From positions 1-15,973 of the forward strand of contig MNUO01000133.1 in the NCBI GenBank assembly GCA_001871015.1: DNA of 15,973 nucleotides, written 5' to 3'. The translations under genes were made by a program, and so were the position numbers. Of the stretch, positions 1 through 5,697 are shown piece after piece. This DNA comes from Candidatus Desantisbacteria bacterium CG1_02_38_46 (GTDB taxonomy: Bacteria; Desantisbacteria; UBA1551; UBA1559). Position 1 is the first letter of the stretch. The number at the start of each line of letters is the position of its first letter. The notes under the pieces are model-generated. The model ran no database searches. It was not told the origin of the DNA and worked only from the letters and a program-made list of their open reading frames with translations.

Positions 1-258
1 GTCCAGGAAAAGATTGACTCACAGAAAAGTTATCCAAAGAAAGCATTAGAAAAAGGAGAAGAGGGTATAATCCATGTAAAATTTACTATCTTAGCAAATG
101 GCAATGTATTTGATGCGAGGGTTATTCTCTCATCAGGTTTCCCTGACCTTGATAAATCAGCAATATTAATGGTTAAGAGTGCCAGTCCTTTTCCTGCTCC
201 ACCACAAAATTTTCGTCTCACTATGAAACTGCCAATTACATTCAAGATATCTCATTAA
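1..258 (+). CDS. TonB-family C-terminal domain protein (3' part only)
   Basis: An open frame runs in from the left edge and ends at TAA 256-258, giving the last 85 residues of a protein. It has the TonB C-terminal pattern: YPKKALEKGEEG, then a strand HVKFTILANGNV, then a helix DLDKSAILMVKSASPFPAPP, then a final strand ending LPITFKI. In the family this domain sits in the periplasm and contacts outer-membrane receptors or related partners, normally after an N-terminal membrane anchor and a Pro-rich linker. Those parts lie outside the window, so it could be TonB itself or another energy-transducing or envelope protein with the same domain. No clear terminator follows. The next gene has its own promoter about 50 bases downstream. 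Confidence 0.85.
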   Translation, partial: VQEKIDSQKSYPKKALEKGEEGIIHVKFTILANGNVFDARVILSSGFPDLDKSAILMVKSASPFPAPPQNFRLTMKLPITFKISH

Positions 259-306
259 GCGATTTCCGTATTGAATTATATAACCAGGAAACCAAAATGC
301 GAAAAC

Positions 307-334
307 TTGACTTTTTGTACAAAACTGGTATAAT
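307..334 (+). promoter_or_regulatory. Sigma-70-type promoter for the first RHH-like gene
   Basis: TTGACT at 307-312 and TATAAT at 329-334 are separated by 16 bases, and TGG directly before the -10 box makes an extended -10. Transcription would start near 341, leaving a leader of about 38 bases. An AGAGAGGAA ribosome site (365-373) stands in front of the ATG at 379. Confidence 0.72.
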
Positions 335-378
335 TATACATTGTAGGGTGGAGGGAACGAAAAAAGAGAGGAACCAAT

Positions 379-639
379 ATGGCAAGACTCGCGGGAACAA
401 AAAAGAGAGAAAAATATTTCCGTGTTAATCTGACACTTCCTATTCACCTGGACAGGGTATTGGCTGACCTGGGACCAACAACCTGGGCAAAAGGAGGCAG
501 TAAACTTCCCAAGACGGTAATTATGCGAGCCCTGGTAAGATTGCTAATGGAGTTGAAGATAGATGTCTCTGGAGTAAAGACAGAAGAGGAATTTCTGGAG
601 AGGTTACGCCAGAGCATTTTAAACTATAAAAAGAAATAG
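379..639 (+). CDS. Small ribbon-helix-helix-like DNA-binding protein
   Basis: This 86-residue basic protein has no family name I recognise. The layout fits an RHH fold: a short strand (FRVNLTLP, about residues 14-21), a first helix (LDRVLADLG), a loop with GG, and a second helix (LPKTVIMRALVRLLMEL) resembling the SxSexIRxAL helix of RHH repressors. A Lys-rich charged tail follows. RHH proteins are usually dimeric transcription regulators, often autoregulated or antitoxins, but no toxin gene is beside it. The gene at 742 encodes a diverged relative alignable without gaps over about 54 residues. The start is supported by AGAGAGGAA six bases upstream. Its own promoter and a very strong terminator make it a single-gene unit. 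The DNA-binding role is inferred from the fold pattern only. Confidence 0.75.
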   Translation: MARLAGTKKREKYFRVNLTLPIHLDRVLADLGPTTWAKGGSKLPKTVIMRALVRLLMELKIDVSGVKTEEEFLERLRQSILNYKKK

Positions 640-644
640 TAGCG

Positions 645-697
645 CCCCCTTCTTGCTCGCCGCGGCGAGCAGGGGGGGGGATTTTATTTTTTTCTCA
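645..697 (+). terminator. Very strong intrinsic terminator
   Basis: A perfect palindrome TGCTCGCC-GC-GGCGAGCA (654-671) is extended by a C/T-rich 5' arm (645-653) pairing with a run of nine G (672-680), some as G-T pairs. The stem is about 17 pairs with a two-base apex, and ATTTTATTTTTTT follows. It ends the first RHH-like transcript six bases after its stop codon. Confidence 0.9.
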
Positions 698-741
698 TTA
701 ATTTACACAAATACACATAAACATAAATTGTGGAGTATCTT

Positions 742-936
742 ATGCTCAGCCAAAATGTCAGGATATCTTTAAATTTCTCAGATGAACAAATCAAATTTCT
801 TGATTCCCTTTCCAGGAAATGCAAGCATAATGGTGGTATCAGACTTTCCCGCAGCTGCATCATGAGATGCCTTATTAAAATTGTGAGTGAACTCGAGTTC
901 GATTTTACAGATTTTGCAAAAGTCAAGCGTAAATAG
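742..936 (+). CDS. Second small ribbon-helix-helix-like protein
   Basis: The protein has 64 residues if it begins at ATG 742, which has GGAG at 732-735 with a six-base gap. An in-frame GTG at 730 would add four residues but lacks a good ribosome site. The pattern repeats that of the protein at 379: strand (NVRISLNF), helix (EQIKFLDSL), GG loop, and second helix (LSRSCIMRCLIKIVSELEFD). By hand I count about 14 identities in 54 ungapped positions, including GG, L, IMR, L, EL and D. The long C-terminal extension of the first protein is missing here. It lies 10 bases upstream of the spoVS gene and is probably co-transcribed with it, so it may regulate that gene or itself. I see no clear promoter in the AT-rich stretch 700-730. 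Confidence 0.72.
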   Translation: MLSQNVRISLNFSDEQIKFLDSLSRKCKHNGGIRLSRSCIMRCLIKIVSELEFDFTDFAKVKRK

Positions 937-946
937 AGAGGTGCTT

Positions 947-1207
947 ATGGAGATACTAAAGGTCGCATCAAAATCTGAGGCAAAGTCAGTAGCGAACGCT
1001 CTTCTGGCAATATTCCAGAAGGGTGAGCAGGAAATTGAAATGCATATGATTGGTGCAGGAGCAGTCAATGAATCTGTGAAAGCAGTAATTATTGCCCGGG
1101 GAGCTCTGGTTACGCAGGGGAGGGATATCAAAATAACTCCTTCGTTTATGGATATAGAGATTGATGGAGTCAAAAAGACAGGCATAAGGATGAAAGTATC
1201 AGCATAA
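947..1207 (+). CDS. spoVS: Stage V sporulation protein S (SpoVS) family protein
   Basis: The predicted protein is 86 residues, the usual SpoVS length. It opens with MEILKVASKSEAKSVANAL and has the family core GAGAVNESVKAVIIARG, followed by a C-terminal half with PSFMDIEIDGVKKTGIRMKV. SpoVS proteins are small Alba-like alpha/beta proteins thought to bind nucleic acid. In Bacillus subtilis the family affects later sporulation and septation, but members occur in many non-sporulating bacteria, so sporulation is not implied here. GTG/TTG starts further upstream are rejected because ATG 947 has GAGGTG at 938-943 directly before it and matches the family N-terminus. The gene follows the second RHH-like gene by 10 bases and ends before a terminator. 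Confidence 0.93.
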   Translation: MEILKVASKSEAKSVANALLAIFQKGEQEIEMHMIGAGAVNESVKAVIIARGALVTQGRDIKITPSFMDIEIDGVKKTGIRMKVSA

Positions 1208-1244
1208 TGACGGATAAATAATCCGGATTCAGACGGATTTGTCA

Positions 1245-1271
1245 GGCATACTTGACAGGTATGCCTTTTTT
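1245..1271 (+). terminator. Intrinsic terminator after spoVS
   Basis: GGCATAC (1245-1251) pairs with GTATGCC (1259-1265) around the loop TTGACAG, and six T follow. A weaker stem AATCCG/CGGATT lies just upstream. This closes the RHH-spoVS transcript. Confidence 0.9.
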
Positions 1272-1273
1272 AT

Positions 1274-1301
1274 TTGACAAAGTAAAAAATTGATATATAA
1301 T
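1274..1301 (+). promoter_or_regulatory. Consensus sigma-70 promoter for the ribD-pheA-hisC operon
   Basis: A perfect TTGACA (1274-1279) and a perfect TATAAT (1296-1301) are spaced by 16 bases, three bases after the previous terminator's T-run. Transcription should begin near 1308. The roughly 70-base leader is too short for an FMN riboswitch and holds none of its conserved blocks, so ribD here shows no sign of riboswitch control. Confidence 0.82.
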
Positions 1302-1327
1302 ATATACCAGAAAGTCTATCATATGGA

Positions 1328-1359
1328 GATTGCCACCTCGCCGCGGGGGTCGCAATGAC
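1328..1359 (+). repeat. Half copy of a MITE-like repeat (inverted relative to 4885-4914)
   Basis: This 32-base stretch in the ribD leader begins GATTGCCAC and ends TCGCAATGAC. Its reverse complement matches the left half of the 4885-4946 element at both ends: GTCATTGCGA and GTGGCAATC are identical, while the middle (C/G-rich, hairpin-forming in the other copy) differs. It is best read as a solitary half-element of a dispersed repeat. Confidence 0.7.
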
Positions 1360-1378
1360 TCTAATCAGGGAATAAACA

Positions 1379-2458
1379 GTGGAATGTAGAAAACAGAATA
1401 AAGATGAGAAATATATGGCAATGGCGATTGAGTTAGCAAGGAAAGCACAAAACCCAAGCCCCAATCCATATGTAGGTGCGATTCTGGTAAAGAACAAAAA
1501 AATCGTGGGCAAGGGTTTTCATCGCCGTGCCGGCGAATCACATGCAGAGGTCAATGCGATTCGTGACACTGGCACTTTAGCCCGTGGTTCAACTCTTTAT
1601 GTCAATCTTGAACCCTGTGTTCATTATGGTAAGACCCCTCCCTGTACATGGGCACTAATTAATGCAGGAATCAAAGAAGTTGTAATTGGAATGAAAGACC
1701 CTAATCCATTGGTGAATGGTAGAGGTATAGCCGAACTTAAGGAATCAGGGGTCATGGTAAAAGAAGGAATTTTGAAAAAAGAAGCAAAAAGATTAAACGA
1801 AATCTATTTAAAGTATATAACCAGGAAAATGCCTTTTGTTATATTGAAAAGCGCGATGAGTTTTGATGGTAAGATTGCAACAATAAGTGGTGAGTCTAAA
1901 TGGATTTCAAGTGAAGAGTCCAGACGATATGTCCGCAAATTGCGTGGTAAATTTGATGCAATTCTTGTTGGGATAAATACGGTGCTGATGGATAACCCTT
2001 CTCTATCCAAGCCCTGCAAGGTAATAGTAGACAGCAGGTTGAGGATTCCATTAAAAGCGAAAGTTTTGAAAAATCCACAAAGGGTAATTGTCGCTACGAC
2101 CAACAGGGCACCAAATGCGAAAATAAGAAGACTGCAGGATTCAGGGGCGAGAGTATTAATAATAAAAGAAAAGAAGGGTAAAGTTGACTTAAATATCCTG
2201 ATGAAAGAAATGGCAAAAATAGAAATTTCATCTGTGCTCATTGAAGGCGGCGGAGAAATTAATGCCAGTGCGATTGAGTCCGGTATTGTTGATAAGATTT
2301 TATTTTTTATAGCTCCTAAGATCATTGGTGGCAGGGATGCAAAGACACCTGTGGAAGGCGAAGGTATTAAGCGAATAGCCAGGGCAATACCAATTAGAAA
2401 TATGACAGTCAAAATGCTCGGTAGAGATATATTGATAGAAGGATACATCTGGGGGTAA
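1379..2458 (+). CDS. ribD: Bifunctional diaminohydroxyphosphoribosylaminopyrimidine deaminase / 5-amino-6-(5-phosphoribosylamino)uracil reductase
   Basis: RibD carries out the second and third steps of riboflavin synthesis in the cytoplasm: pyrimidine-ring deamination, then NADPH-dependent reduction of the ribosyl chain. The deaminase domain (about residues 10-145) has the zinc motif HAE (His55, Glu57) and PCVHYGKTPPC (Cys80, Cys89). The reductase domain (about 151-359) starts PFVILKSAMSFDGKIA and contains the WISSEESR substrate region, a VGINTVLMDNPSL motif and IEGGGE. At 359 residues it is full length. The GTG start is preferred because AGGGA (1367-1371) lies seven bases upstream. ATG 1415 (residue 13) has no comparable site and would trim the N-terminal helix. 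No other rib gene is nearby, and pheA starts two bases after the stop. Confidence 0.96.
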   Translation: MECRKQNKDEKYMAMAIELARKAQNPSPNPYVGAILVKNKKIVGKGFHRRAGESHAEVNAIRDTGTLARGSTLYVNLEPCVHYGKTPPCTWALINAGIKEVVIGMKDPNPLVNGRGIAELKESGVMVKEGILKKEAKRLNEIYLKYITRKMPFVILKSAMSFDGKIATISGESKWISSEESRRYVRKLRGKFDAILVGINTVLMDNPSLSKPCKVIVDSRLRIPLKAKVLKNPQRVIVATTNRAPNAKIRRLQDSGARVLIIKEKKGKVDLNILMKEMAKIEISSVLIEGGGEINASAIESGIVDKILFFIAPKIIGGRDAKTPVEGEGIKRIARAIPIRNMTVKMLGRDILIEGYIWG

Positions 2459-2460
2459 AC

Positions 2461-3522
2461 ATGAAAATTGGAAAAGTTAGAGAAGAAATTGACAGCATTG
2501 ATTCTCAAATTCTGGATTTGTTAACCCTGCGGGGCAAAAAGGTTCTGGAAATTGCCAGGCTCAAATCCATTTCAGGAAAGGGTTATTATGCCCCGGACAG
2601 AGAAAAATTTATACTTGAGAGGTTATTTAAAAAAAACAAGGGACCTATTCCAAAAGATGGGCTGAAAGCAGTTTACCGTGAAATACTCTCATCCTGCCGG
2701 AACATCGAAGCGCCCCTGAAAGTTGCATATCTTGGTCCTGAAGGTTCGTTCACACATCTGGCAGCAATGGAGAAATTTGGCTCTTCAATGGAACTTATTC
2801 CAGCCAGTGATATTGCAGAAGTTTTTACTGCTGTAGAAAAAGATGAAGTTGATCTGGGTGTGGTGCCTGTGGAAAATTCCAGCGAAGGAGTGGTTACATA
2901 TACGCTGGATATACTGGTAGATTCACATTTGAAGATAATTGATGAGATAATGCAGGAGATTGCACATTATCTCGCATCGCTGGAAAATGACATTCACAGG
3001 GTAAAAAAGATTTATTCCCATCCGCAAGCATTAGGGCAGACCCGGCTCTGGTTAAGAAATAACCTTCCTGGTGTGAAAGTGGTAGAAGTGGATAGTACTT
3101 CTGAGGCTGCAAGATTAGCATCTCTGGAAAAGGGAAGCGGGGCAATTACAGGAAAATTGGCAGCAAAGATGTATGGGCTTAATACTCTTCGTGCCCACAT
3201 TGAAGACTTAGCACATAATTATACACGATTCCTGGTGATTGGGAAAGAAGGGGCAAAACGCACTGGCAAGGACAAAACTTCAATAATCTTTTCAGTGAAA
3301 GATAAGCCAGGCGCCCTGTACCACTGTCTGGCCGCATTCGCGCAGGGCAATATCAATTTGACAAAGATAGAATCTCGTCCTTCCAAAAAGAAGGCATGGG
3401 ATTACATTTTCTTTATTGATATGGAAGGGCATATTGATGATTCGAGAATAAAAAAGGCACTCGACCAACTTGAAAAAATGTGCGTGTACTTGAAGGTTCT
3501 TGGGTCGTATCCCAGACAATAG
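2461..3522 (+). CDS. pheA: Chorismate mutase / prephenate dehydratase (P-protein)
   Basis: This 353-residue bifunctional enzyme converts chorismate to prephenate and then to phenylpyruvate. Residues 1-80 are an AroQ-type mutase, with Arg7, Arg24 and the DREKFILERL segment where the family's active-site residues lie. Residues 87-265 are the dehydratase: VAYLGPEGSFTHLAA, PVENSSEGVV, the SHPQALGQ segment and the catalytic TRF (255-257). Residues about 273-353 form an ACT domain with GALY (284-287) and ESRP (304-307), the motifs associated with phenylalanine binding and feedback inhibition, so end-product control is likely intact. The GGGGGT before ATG 2461 lies inside the end of ribD, which implies coupled translation. 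A HisC-type aminotransferase follows, which could transaminate phenylpyruvate. Confidence 0.97.
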   Translation: MKIGKVREEIDSIDSQILDLLTLRGKKVLEIARLKSISGKGYYAPDREKFILERLFKKNKGPIPKDGLKAVYREILSSCRNIEAPLKVAYLGPEGSFTHLAAMEKFGSSMELIPASDIAEVFTAVEKDEVDLGVVPVENSSEGVVTYTLDILVDSHLKIIDEIMQEIAHYLASLENDIHRVKKIYSHPQALGQTRLWLRNNLPGVKVVEVDSTSEAARLASLEKGSGAITGKLAAKMYGLNTLRAHIEDLAHNYTRFLVIGKEGAKRTGKDKTSIIFSVKDKPGALYHCLAAFAQGNINLTKIESRPSKKKAWDYIFFIDMEGHIDDSRIKKALDQLEKMCVYLKVLGSYPRQ

Positions 3523-3547
3523 TTGACAATGGATAACGAAGAGGATT

Positions 3548-4669
3548 ATGGAGCAAAAGATGGAAAGATTAGCAAGAAAATGCATATTGAAAATAAAGCC
3601 GTATGTTCCCGGAAAGCCGATTGAGGAAGTAGAAAGGGAATTGGGCGGGTACCCCGATGTAACATCGGGGTGGGAAGCGATAAAACTTGCTTCAAACGAG
3701 AATCCATTTAGTCCACCCTCAGGTGTTTTGAAGGCAATAAGGGAGTATTTACCAAAACTCAATCGCTATCCAGATGACCATGGATATTATTTAACAGGTG
3801 CATTGGCGAAGAAGTATAGGGTAAAACAGGAAAACATAATTCTTGGCTGCGGCAGTGATGAGATTATGGAACTGGTTTCAAAGACTTTTCTTGAACCCGA
3901 CGAGGAAGTTATATTCGGGGACCAATCATTTGTAATGTACAAAATCATCACACAGATTATGGGTGGCAAGCCAGTTGCAGTGCCATTGAAAAATTATACA
4001 TATGATTTGATAGCAATAAGGAGGGCAGTTACAAAAAAGACAAAAATTGTTTTCATTGCAAATCCCAATAATCCAACAGGAACAATCGTGTGCGATAAAG
4101 AGGTCAGGCAATTTATCAGAAATATGCCAAAGAATATTATCATAGTCTTTGATGAAGCGTATGCTGAATATGTGGAGTCTAAAGATTATCCCCGCAGTCT
4201 TGAAATTGTGCAGGAGAATCGCAATTGCGTAATGTTGCGCACATTTTCAAAAATTTGTAGTCTTGCGGGTTTACGCATAGGCTATGGCATTGCCAATCCA
4301 CAACTTATTGCCTGTCTGAATCGCGTGCGCCTGCCGTTTAATACATCTAATATTGCACAGGTTGCAGCACTTGCAAGTCTTAAGGAAACAAAATGGATGG
4401 AAAGAATCAGGCGAATCAACCGTGAAGAAAAGAAGTTCCTCTATTCAGAGTTCGGGAAAATGGGTTTAGAATATATTCCAAGTGAAGCCAACTTTATTCT
4501 GGTTAAAATTGGCAGGGATGCACCAGGAGCGGCGCAGGGATTATTGAAAAAAGGTATTATTGTACGTGTAATGACTGATTTCGGTTTTCCCGAGTATGTA
4601 AGGGTGACAATTGGCAGACCGGTGGAGAACAAGAAATTTGTGAAAGCGTTAAAACAGTGTATAAGTTGA
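3548..4669 (+). CDS. hisC: Histidinol-phosphate / aromatic aminotransferase, HisC type
   Basis: This is a class I/II PLP-dependent aminotransferase of 373 residues. Visible motifs are KLASNENPFSPP (46-57), NPNNPTG (172-178), FDEAYAEY with Asp202, and TFSK with Lys235, expected to hold the PLP. The C-terminal VRVTIGRP has the carboxylate-binding arginine. HisC proteins act on histidinol phosphate, but close relatives also transaminate phenylpyruvate and hydroxyphenylpyruvate. Its place after pheA and the absence of other his genes here favour an aromatic role, possibly dual. Residues 35-42 (YPDVTSGW) are encoded by a perfect palindrome and appear inserted between the usual ...VERELG and ...IKLASNENP segments. 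The frame is intact, so the enzyme is probably functional. AGAGG lies just before ATG 3548. Confidence 0.9.
   Translation: MEQKMERLARKCILKIKPYVPGKPIEEVERELGGYPDVTSGWEAIKLASNENPFSPPSGVLKAIREYLPKLNRYPDDHGYYLTGALAKKYRVKQENIILGCGSDEIMELVSKTFLEPDEEVIFGDQSFVMYKIITQIMGGKPVAVPLKNYTYDLIAIRRAVTKKTKIVFIANPNNPTGTIVCDKEVRQFIRNMPKNIIIVFDEAYAEYVESKDYPRSLEIVQENRNCVMLRTFSKICSLAGLRIGYGIANPQLIACLNRVRLPFNTSNIAQVAALASLKETKWMERIRRINREEKKFLYSEFGKMGLEYIPSEANFILVKIGRDAPGAAQGLLKKGIIVRVMTDFGFPEYVRVTIGRPVENKKFVKALKQCIS
3651..3671 (+). repeat. Perfect palindrome inside hisC, likely inserted in frame
   Basis: Arms ACCCCGATGT (3651-3660) and ACATCGGGGT (3662-3671) surround a single A at 3661. It codes for residues 35-42 of the aminotransferase, at a point where HisC homologues normally run straight from the N-terminal ELG segment into IKLASNENP. 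This resembles a short palindromic repeat accommodated by the reading frame. Confidence 0.75.
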
Positions 4670-4678
4670 GAAAAATCA

Positions 4679-4768
4679 GACCTGAAGGTCCGTAGCTCAG
4701 GGCTTTAGCCCTGACCTGCTGTAACTCAGGACTTTAGTCCTGATATCAAACCTAAAGGTTTGAGTTAC
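4679..4768 (+). repeat. Array of four short hairpins with a shared design
   Basis: Four palindromes follow hisC: 4679-4690 (GACCT-GA-AGGTC), 4697-4714 (TCAGGGCT-TT-AGCCCTGA), 4726-4743 (TCAGGACT-TT-AGTCCTGA) and 4746-4763 (TCAAACCT-AA-AGGTTTGA). The last three are 18 bases long with eight-base arms, and arm changes are matched by the opposite arm. GTAACTCA (4721-4728) and TGAGTTAC (4761-4768) form an outer inverted repeat round the last two. They lack a T-run, so they are not ordinary terminators, but could stabilise the hisC mRNA 3' end or slow the polymerase. Confidence 0.85.
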
Positions 4769-4776
4769 AACACTTT

Positions 4777-4785
4777 TGGTATAAT
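4777..4785 (+). promoter_or_regulatory. Possible extended -10 promoter for the cysE operon
   Basis: TGG-TATAAT at 4777-4785 matches the extended -10 at 326-334, including the flanking TT. No good -35 is found at 16-18 bases; the nearest is TTTGAG (4759-4764) at 15 bases, inside the last hairpin. Transcription from here would put the tandem hairpin unit and the MITE-like element in a leader of about 170 bases before cysE. Confidence 0.5.
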
Positions 4786-4795
4786 TTCCTTAGCT

Positions 4796-4879
4796 ATCGA
4801 GTAAACTCGACCACTACAGTAGTGGCAGACCTTGGTCTGCTTTAGATCGAGTAAACTCGACCACTACAGTAGTGGCAGA
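4796..4879 (+). repeat. Tandem double-hairpin repeat, two 34-base copies
   Basis: Identical 34-base units at 4796-4829 and 4846-4879 start 50 bases apart. Each contains TCGAGT-AA-ACTCGA followed at once by CCACTAC-A-GTAGTGG and then CAGA. Between them GCAGACC-TT-GGTCTGC (4825-4840) forms a further hairpin. The fragment CCACTACAG reappears at 4946-4954 directly before the cysE ribosome site, as if a third copy had been interrupted. No protein is encoded. Confidence 0.9.
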
Positions 4880-4884
4880 GTAAT

Positions 4885-4946
4885 GTCATTGCGAGGGCAG
4901 AGCCCGTGGCAATCCAATAAGATTGCTTCACTTCGTTCGCAACGAC
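4885..4946 (+). mobile_element. MITE-like element with imperfect terminal inverted repeats
   Basis: The 62-base element begins GTCATTGCGA and ends TCGCAACGAC, which are inverted copies with 9 of 10 positions matching. Inside, GGCAATC (4908-4914) and GATTGCT (4921-4927) are inverted copies, so the whole folds into a branched hairpin, and GGGC-AGA-GCCC forms a small stem in the left half. It has no coding capacity. A half copy in the opposite orientation is at 1328-1359, so the family is dispersed. The right end abuts the cysE ribosome-binding site. Confidence 0.72.
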
Positions 4947-4962
4947 CACTACAGGAGAAAAG

Positions 4963-5685
4963 ATGCTCGTTGTATCAAACGAAACTATTCTTGGGATTTT
5001 AATAGTTATTGTGGCGGTAATTTCAATTTTCTACAAGGGTTTCTGGAAGAGGCTTACAGAGGACATTCAGACTGTTTTCGAGAAAGACCCTGCAGCCAAA
5101 AATGTTGTTGAGGTTCTTCTTTGCTACCCGGGATTACATGCTCTCTGGTTACATCATATTGCTCATTCATTATATGAGGAGAGATTGATTGTGCTTGCCC
5201 GGCTTGTCTCACACATAAGTCGTTTTCTAACAGGAATCGAAATTCATCCTGGGGCAAAAATTGGGCGAAGGTTCTTTATTGACCACGGTGCAGGAGTTGT
5301 AATTGGCGAGACCAGTGAAATTGGAGACGATGTGCTTCTATACCAGGGTGTGGTGCTCGGCGGCACAACTCATGAAAAGAAAAAACGTCACCCAACTTTA
5401 CAGAATAATGTTATTGTAGGAGCAGGTGCTGTTGTGCTTGGGGCAATTATTGTTGGAGAAGGGGCGAAGATTGGAGCGGGTTCTGTAGTAGTTAGTGATG
5501 TACCTCAGAATACAACGGTTGTGGGAGTTCCTGGCAAAGCAGTGGAGCCAGGTAAACCACATCCGAAAGTTGACCTTGAGCACGGAAGACTTCCTGACCC
5601 GGTGGCTGCAGAAATGGGCTCTGTAAGAGAAGCACTTCGTAAATTGGAAGAGAGAATTGAAAAACTGGAAAAAGAAAAGGAATAA
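4963..5685 (+). CDS. cysE: Serine O-acetyltransferase
   Basis: CysE acetylates serine with acetyl-CoA, the first step of cysteine synthesis. After an unusual hydrophobic N-terminal segment (about residues 8-26, [17 protein letters not shown], a likely membrane anchor or signal-anchor), the family core follows: an alpha-helical region with [18 protein letters not shown] and HHIAHSLY, then left-handed beta-helix hexapeptide repeats with the [27 protein letters not shown] and [10 protein letters not shown] segments. The C-terminal 35 residues ([20 protein letters not shown]) look like a short coiled coil in place of the usual CysK-binding tail, which typically ends in Ile. The 240-residue length fits the family. 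AGGAG (4953-4957) gives a five-base gap to ATG 4963. A surE gene follows 12 bases later. Confidence 0.95.
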   Translation: MLVVSNETILGILIVIVAVISIFYKGFWKRLTEDIQTVFEKDPAAKNVVEVLLCYPGLHALWLHHIAHSLYEERLIVLARLVSHISRFLTGIEIHPGAKIGRRFFIDHGAGVVIGETSEIGDDVLLYQGVVLGGTTHEKKKRHPTLQNNVIVGAGAVVLGAIIVGEGAKIGAGSVVVSDVPQNTTVVGVPGKAVEPGKPHPKVDLEHGRLPDPVAAEMGSVREALRKLEERIEKLEKEKE

Positions 5686-5697
5686 GACAGTATATTT

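Noticed and set aside
1302-1378. FMN riboswitch before ribD
   Set aside because: The leader is about 70 bases and mostly a repeat fragment; the conserved FMN-riboswitch blocks are absent.
1804-2508. Long open frame on the minus strand across ribD
   Set aside because: It is the antisense of the ribD coding region, with no family resemblance or ribosome site.
4796-4879. CRISPR array
   Set aside because: Only two repeats with a short palindromic spacer and no cas gene; the spacing and hairpin content do not fit.
4786-4962. T-box or SAM riboswitch before cysE
   Set aside because: The hairpins are simple palindromic repeats; no T-box AGGGTGGNACCGCG sequence or SAM-I core is visible.
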